From positions 1-6,561 of the forward strand of contig JAISRV010000275.1 of NCBI GenBank assembly GCA_031273445.1: 6,561 nucleotides of DNA, in the 5' to 3' direction. Of this stretch, positions 5,207-6,561 are shown piece after piece. The notes under the pieces were generated by a model that did not search any database, had not been told where the DNA came from, and saw nothing but the letters and a program-made list of their open reading frames with translations. Every line of letters starts with the position of its first letter. Position 1 is the stretch's first letter. The position numbers were made by a program, and so were the translations under genes. This stretch comes from Candidatus Adiutrix sp. (GTDB lineage Bacteria > Desulfobacterota > Desulfarculia > Adiutricales > Adiutricaceae).

Positions 5207-6561
5207 ATGAGCGAACACACCATCATATTTATGCCTGAAAACGTCAGGGCCGCCGCTAAAGCCGGCGAAACGCTTATCGACGTGGCCGCCAGGGCCAACC
5301 TGCACATCAACGCCTCCTGCGGCGGCGAAGGCGTCTGCGGCCGCTGCCGCGTGGAGCTGCTGGAAGGCGCCCTGGCCGCGGAACCGGGCCTCTATCTGTC
5401 GGCCGAAGAATACGCCGGAGGCCTCCGGCTGGCCTGCCGGGCCCGGGTGGCCGGAGACGCCGTCGTCAACATCCCCCTGGAATCGCGGGCCGACGCCTCC
5501 GTCTACGCCGCGGCCAAGGCGGAAGAGGCGACCGCCGTCGAGACCCTGGCCCCCCTGGCGACCGAAATCAGTCTGAGCCTGACCCCGCCCTCCCCGGAAG
5601 ACAACCTGGCCGACTACGACCGGCTGCGCATCGCCCTTGAGGCCGAAGACGGGCTGGAAAACGCCGAAATGGAGCTGGCCGCCCTCCTGGAAATGCCCGA
5701 GGCCCTCCGCGCCGGCTCTTTCAGCGCCCGCTTCACGATTTTTACCCCGCCCGCCTTAAACGGAGAAGAAAAAACGGCCGCGCCCAAAATAATTTCAGTT
5801 CAGCCCGGCGCGTCCGAGGCGCCCTTATACGCCCTGGCCCTGGATATCGGCACCACCACCGTCTGGGCCCGCCTCGTCAACCTCGAAACCGGCGCGGCCG
5901 AACACTCCCGCGGCGACCTTAACGGCCAGATAGCTTTCGGCGAAGACGTCATCAGCCGCATCGTCTATGCCTCGAAAGACGGCGGCCTGGCCCGCCTCAA
6001 AGAAAAAGTCGTCGCCAACATAAACGGCCTGATCGACCAGCTTGACGAGGAGGTTGAAGGTTCGCGCCGGCGCATCGCCCTGGTTGCGGCGGCCGGCAAC
6101 ACCACCATGAGCCACCTCTTCACCGGCCTTGACCCCAAATCCATCCGCCTGGCCCCCTATGTGCCGGCCGCCGCCTCCTGGCCGGTTCTGCAGGCCGGGG
6201 AACTGGGGCTCAATCTTCGCGCCTCCGTGCCCGTGCTCATCTACCCTTCGGTTTCCAGCTACGTCGGCGGCGACATCGTGGCCGGGGTCTTGGCTTCCGG
6301 CCTGTACAAACGGCCGGAACTCACGCTCTTCATCGACGTGGGCACCAACGGGGAAATCGTGGTCGGCAACCGCGACTGGATGACCTGCGCCGCCTGCTCG
6401 GCCGGGCCGGCCTTTGAAGGCGGCGGCGTCAAATTCGGCATGAGGGCCGCGCCGGGGGCCATCGACCAGTTCTATTTCGACCGCGCGGCCGGAACCCACC
6501 GCCTTTCCGTAATCGGCGGCCAAAAGCCGGCGGGCATCTGCGGCTCGGGGCTGATCAACAT
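5207..6561 (+). CDS. RACE-type [2Fe-2S] ferredoxin/ASKHA (DUF4445) protein, reductive activator of corrinoid enzymes; 3' end outside window
   Basis: Partial: 451 codons run to the right edge without a stop. Family members use ATP to drive electrons onto cob(II)alamin, returning corrinoid methyl-transfer proteins to the active Co(I) state; AcsV (Wood-Ljungdahl) and RamA-like proteins are examples. The N-terminal [2Fe-2S] domain has Cys38, Cys44, Cys47 and Cys77 (CX5CX2CX29C) in INASCGGEGVCGRCRVELLEG and LACRARV. The family's linker motif follows as LTPPSPEDNLADYDRL (125-140). The ASKHA ATPase-like part begins with ALDIGTTTVWARLVN (211-225), then AAAGNTTMSHL (294-304), SYVGGDIVAG (351-360), FIDVGTNGEIVVGN (375-388), CSAGPAFEGGG (397-407) and GICGSGLI (443-450). 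The start at 5207 is supported by GAGGAAG at 5198-5204. Expected to be soluble and oxygen-sensitive. Its corrinoid partner is not in view and may lie to the right. Codon use matches the acyltransferase. Confidence 0.92.
   Translation, partial: MSEHTIIFMPENVRAAAKAGETLIDVAARANLHINASCGGEGVCGRCRVELLEGALAAEPGLYLSAEEYAGGLRLACRARVAGDAVVNIPLESRADASVYAAAKAEEATAVETLAPLATEISLSLTPPSPEDNLADYDRLRIALEAEDGLENAEMELAALLEMPEALRAGSFSARFTIFTPPALNGEEKTAAPKIISVQPGASEAPLYALALDIGTTTVWARLVNLETGAAEHSRGDLNGQIAFGEDVISRIVYASKDGGLARLKEKVVANINGLIDQLDEEVEGSRRRIALVAAAGNTTMSHLFTGLDPKSIRLAPYVPAAASWPVLQAGELGLNLRASVPVLIYPSVSSYVGGDIVAGVLASGLYKRPELTLFIDVGTNGEIVVGNRDWMTCAACSAGPAFEGGGVKFGMRAAPGAIDQFYFDRAAGTHRLSVIGGQKPAGICGSGLIN

Noticed and set aside
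5825..6523. 232-codon minus-strand open frame opposite the RACE gene
   Set aside because: Gly/Ala/Asp-rich shadow of the ASKHA coding sequence, with no domain of its own.

Overview
This window looks like chromosomal DNA from a Gram-negative anaerobe with a GC-rich genome. The evidence is a lipid A-type (LpxL/HtrB family) acyltransferase, which implies an outer membrane, and a RACE-type ferredoxin/ASKHA activator of corrinoid enzymes, which implies anaerobic C1 or methyl-transfer metabolism. A Desulfobacterota-like (deltaproteobacterial) source fits this pair of genes and the gene style, but that is inference.

Left half (about 1-3613, minus strand): a surface-polysaccharide operon read right to left. 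It runs from a family 2 glycosyltransferase, to a membrane-anchored CapD/PglF/WbpM-type UDP-GlcNAc 4,6-dehydratase, to the first ~55 codons of a hydrophobic, probably polytopic membrane protein that leaves the window. The dehydratase would make a 4-keto-6-deoxy nucleotide sugar, and the glycosyltransferase would add a sugar to a growing glycan. A well-formed promoter (TTGACA, 18 bp, TATTAT; 3584-3613) drives the operon. Between it and the likely glycosyltransferase start (3329) is a ~245-nt leader containing a textbook intrinsic terminator (3425-3453) and a second strong hairpin (3377-3412). This suggests attenuation or antitermination control.

Centre (3614-4066): a divergent intergenic region with no convincing gene. 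It has a very AT-rich stretch (3661-3720 is 10/60 GC), a perfect 13-bp palindrome (3715-3727), a plus-strand terminator-like hairpin with a T6 tail (3897-3949) and a candidate promoter (4005-4033) for the rightward genes. The plus-strand terminator has no gene in front of it, so a small RNA is possible.

Right half (4067-6561, plus strand): the acyltransferase, then an 84-nt spacer with two GC-rich hairpins, then the RACE protein. The RACE gene has no stop before the right edge and is therefore partial. Sampled GC is about 68-70% here against about 50-53% in the polysaccharide genes, so the two halves probably have different histories. No tRNA, rRNA, CRISPR array, transposase or attachment site was seen. 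I did not find a clearly new system; the structured leader of the polysaccharide operon is the most interesting signal.
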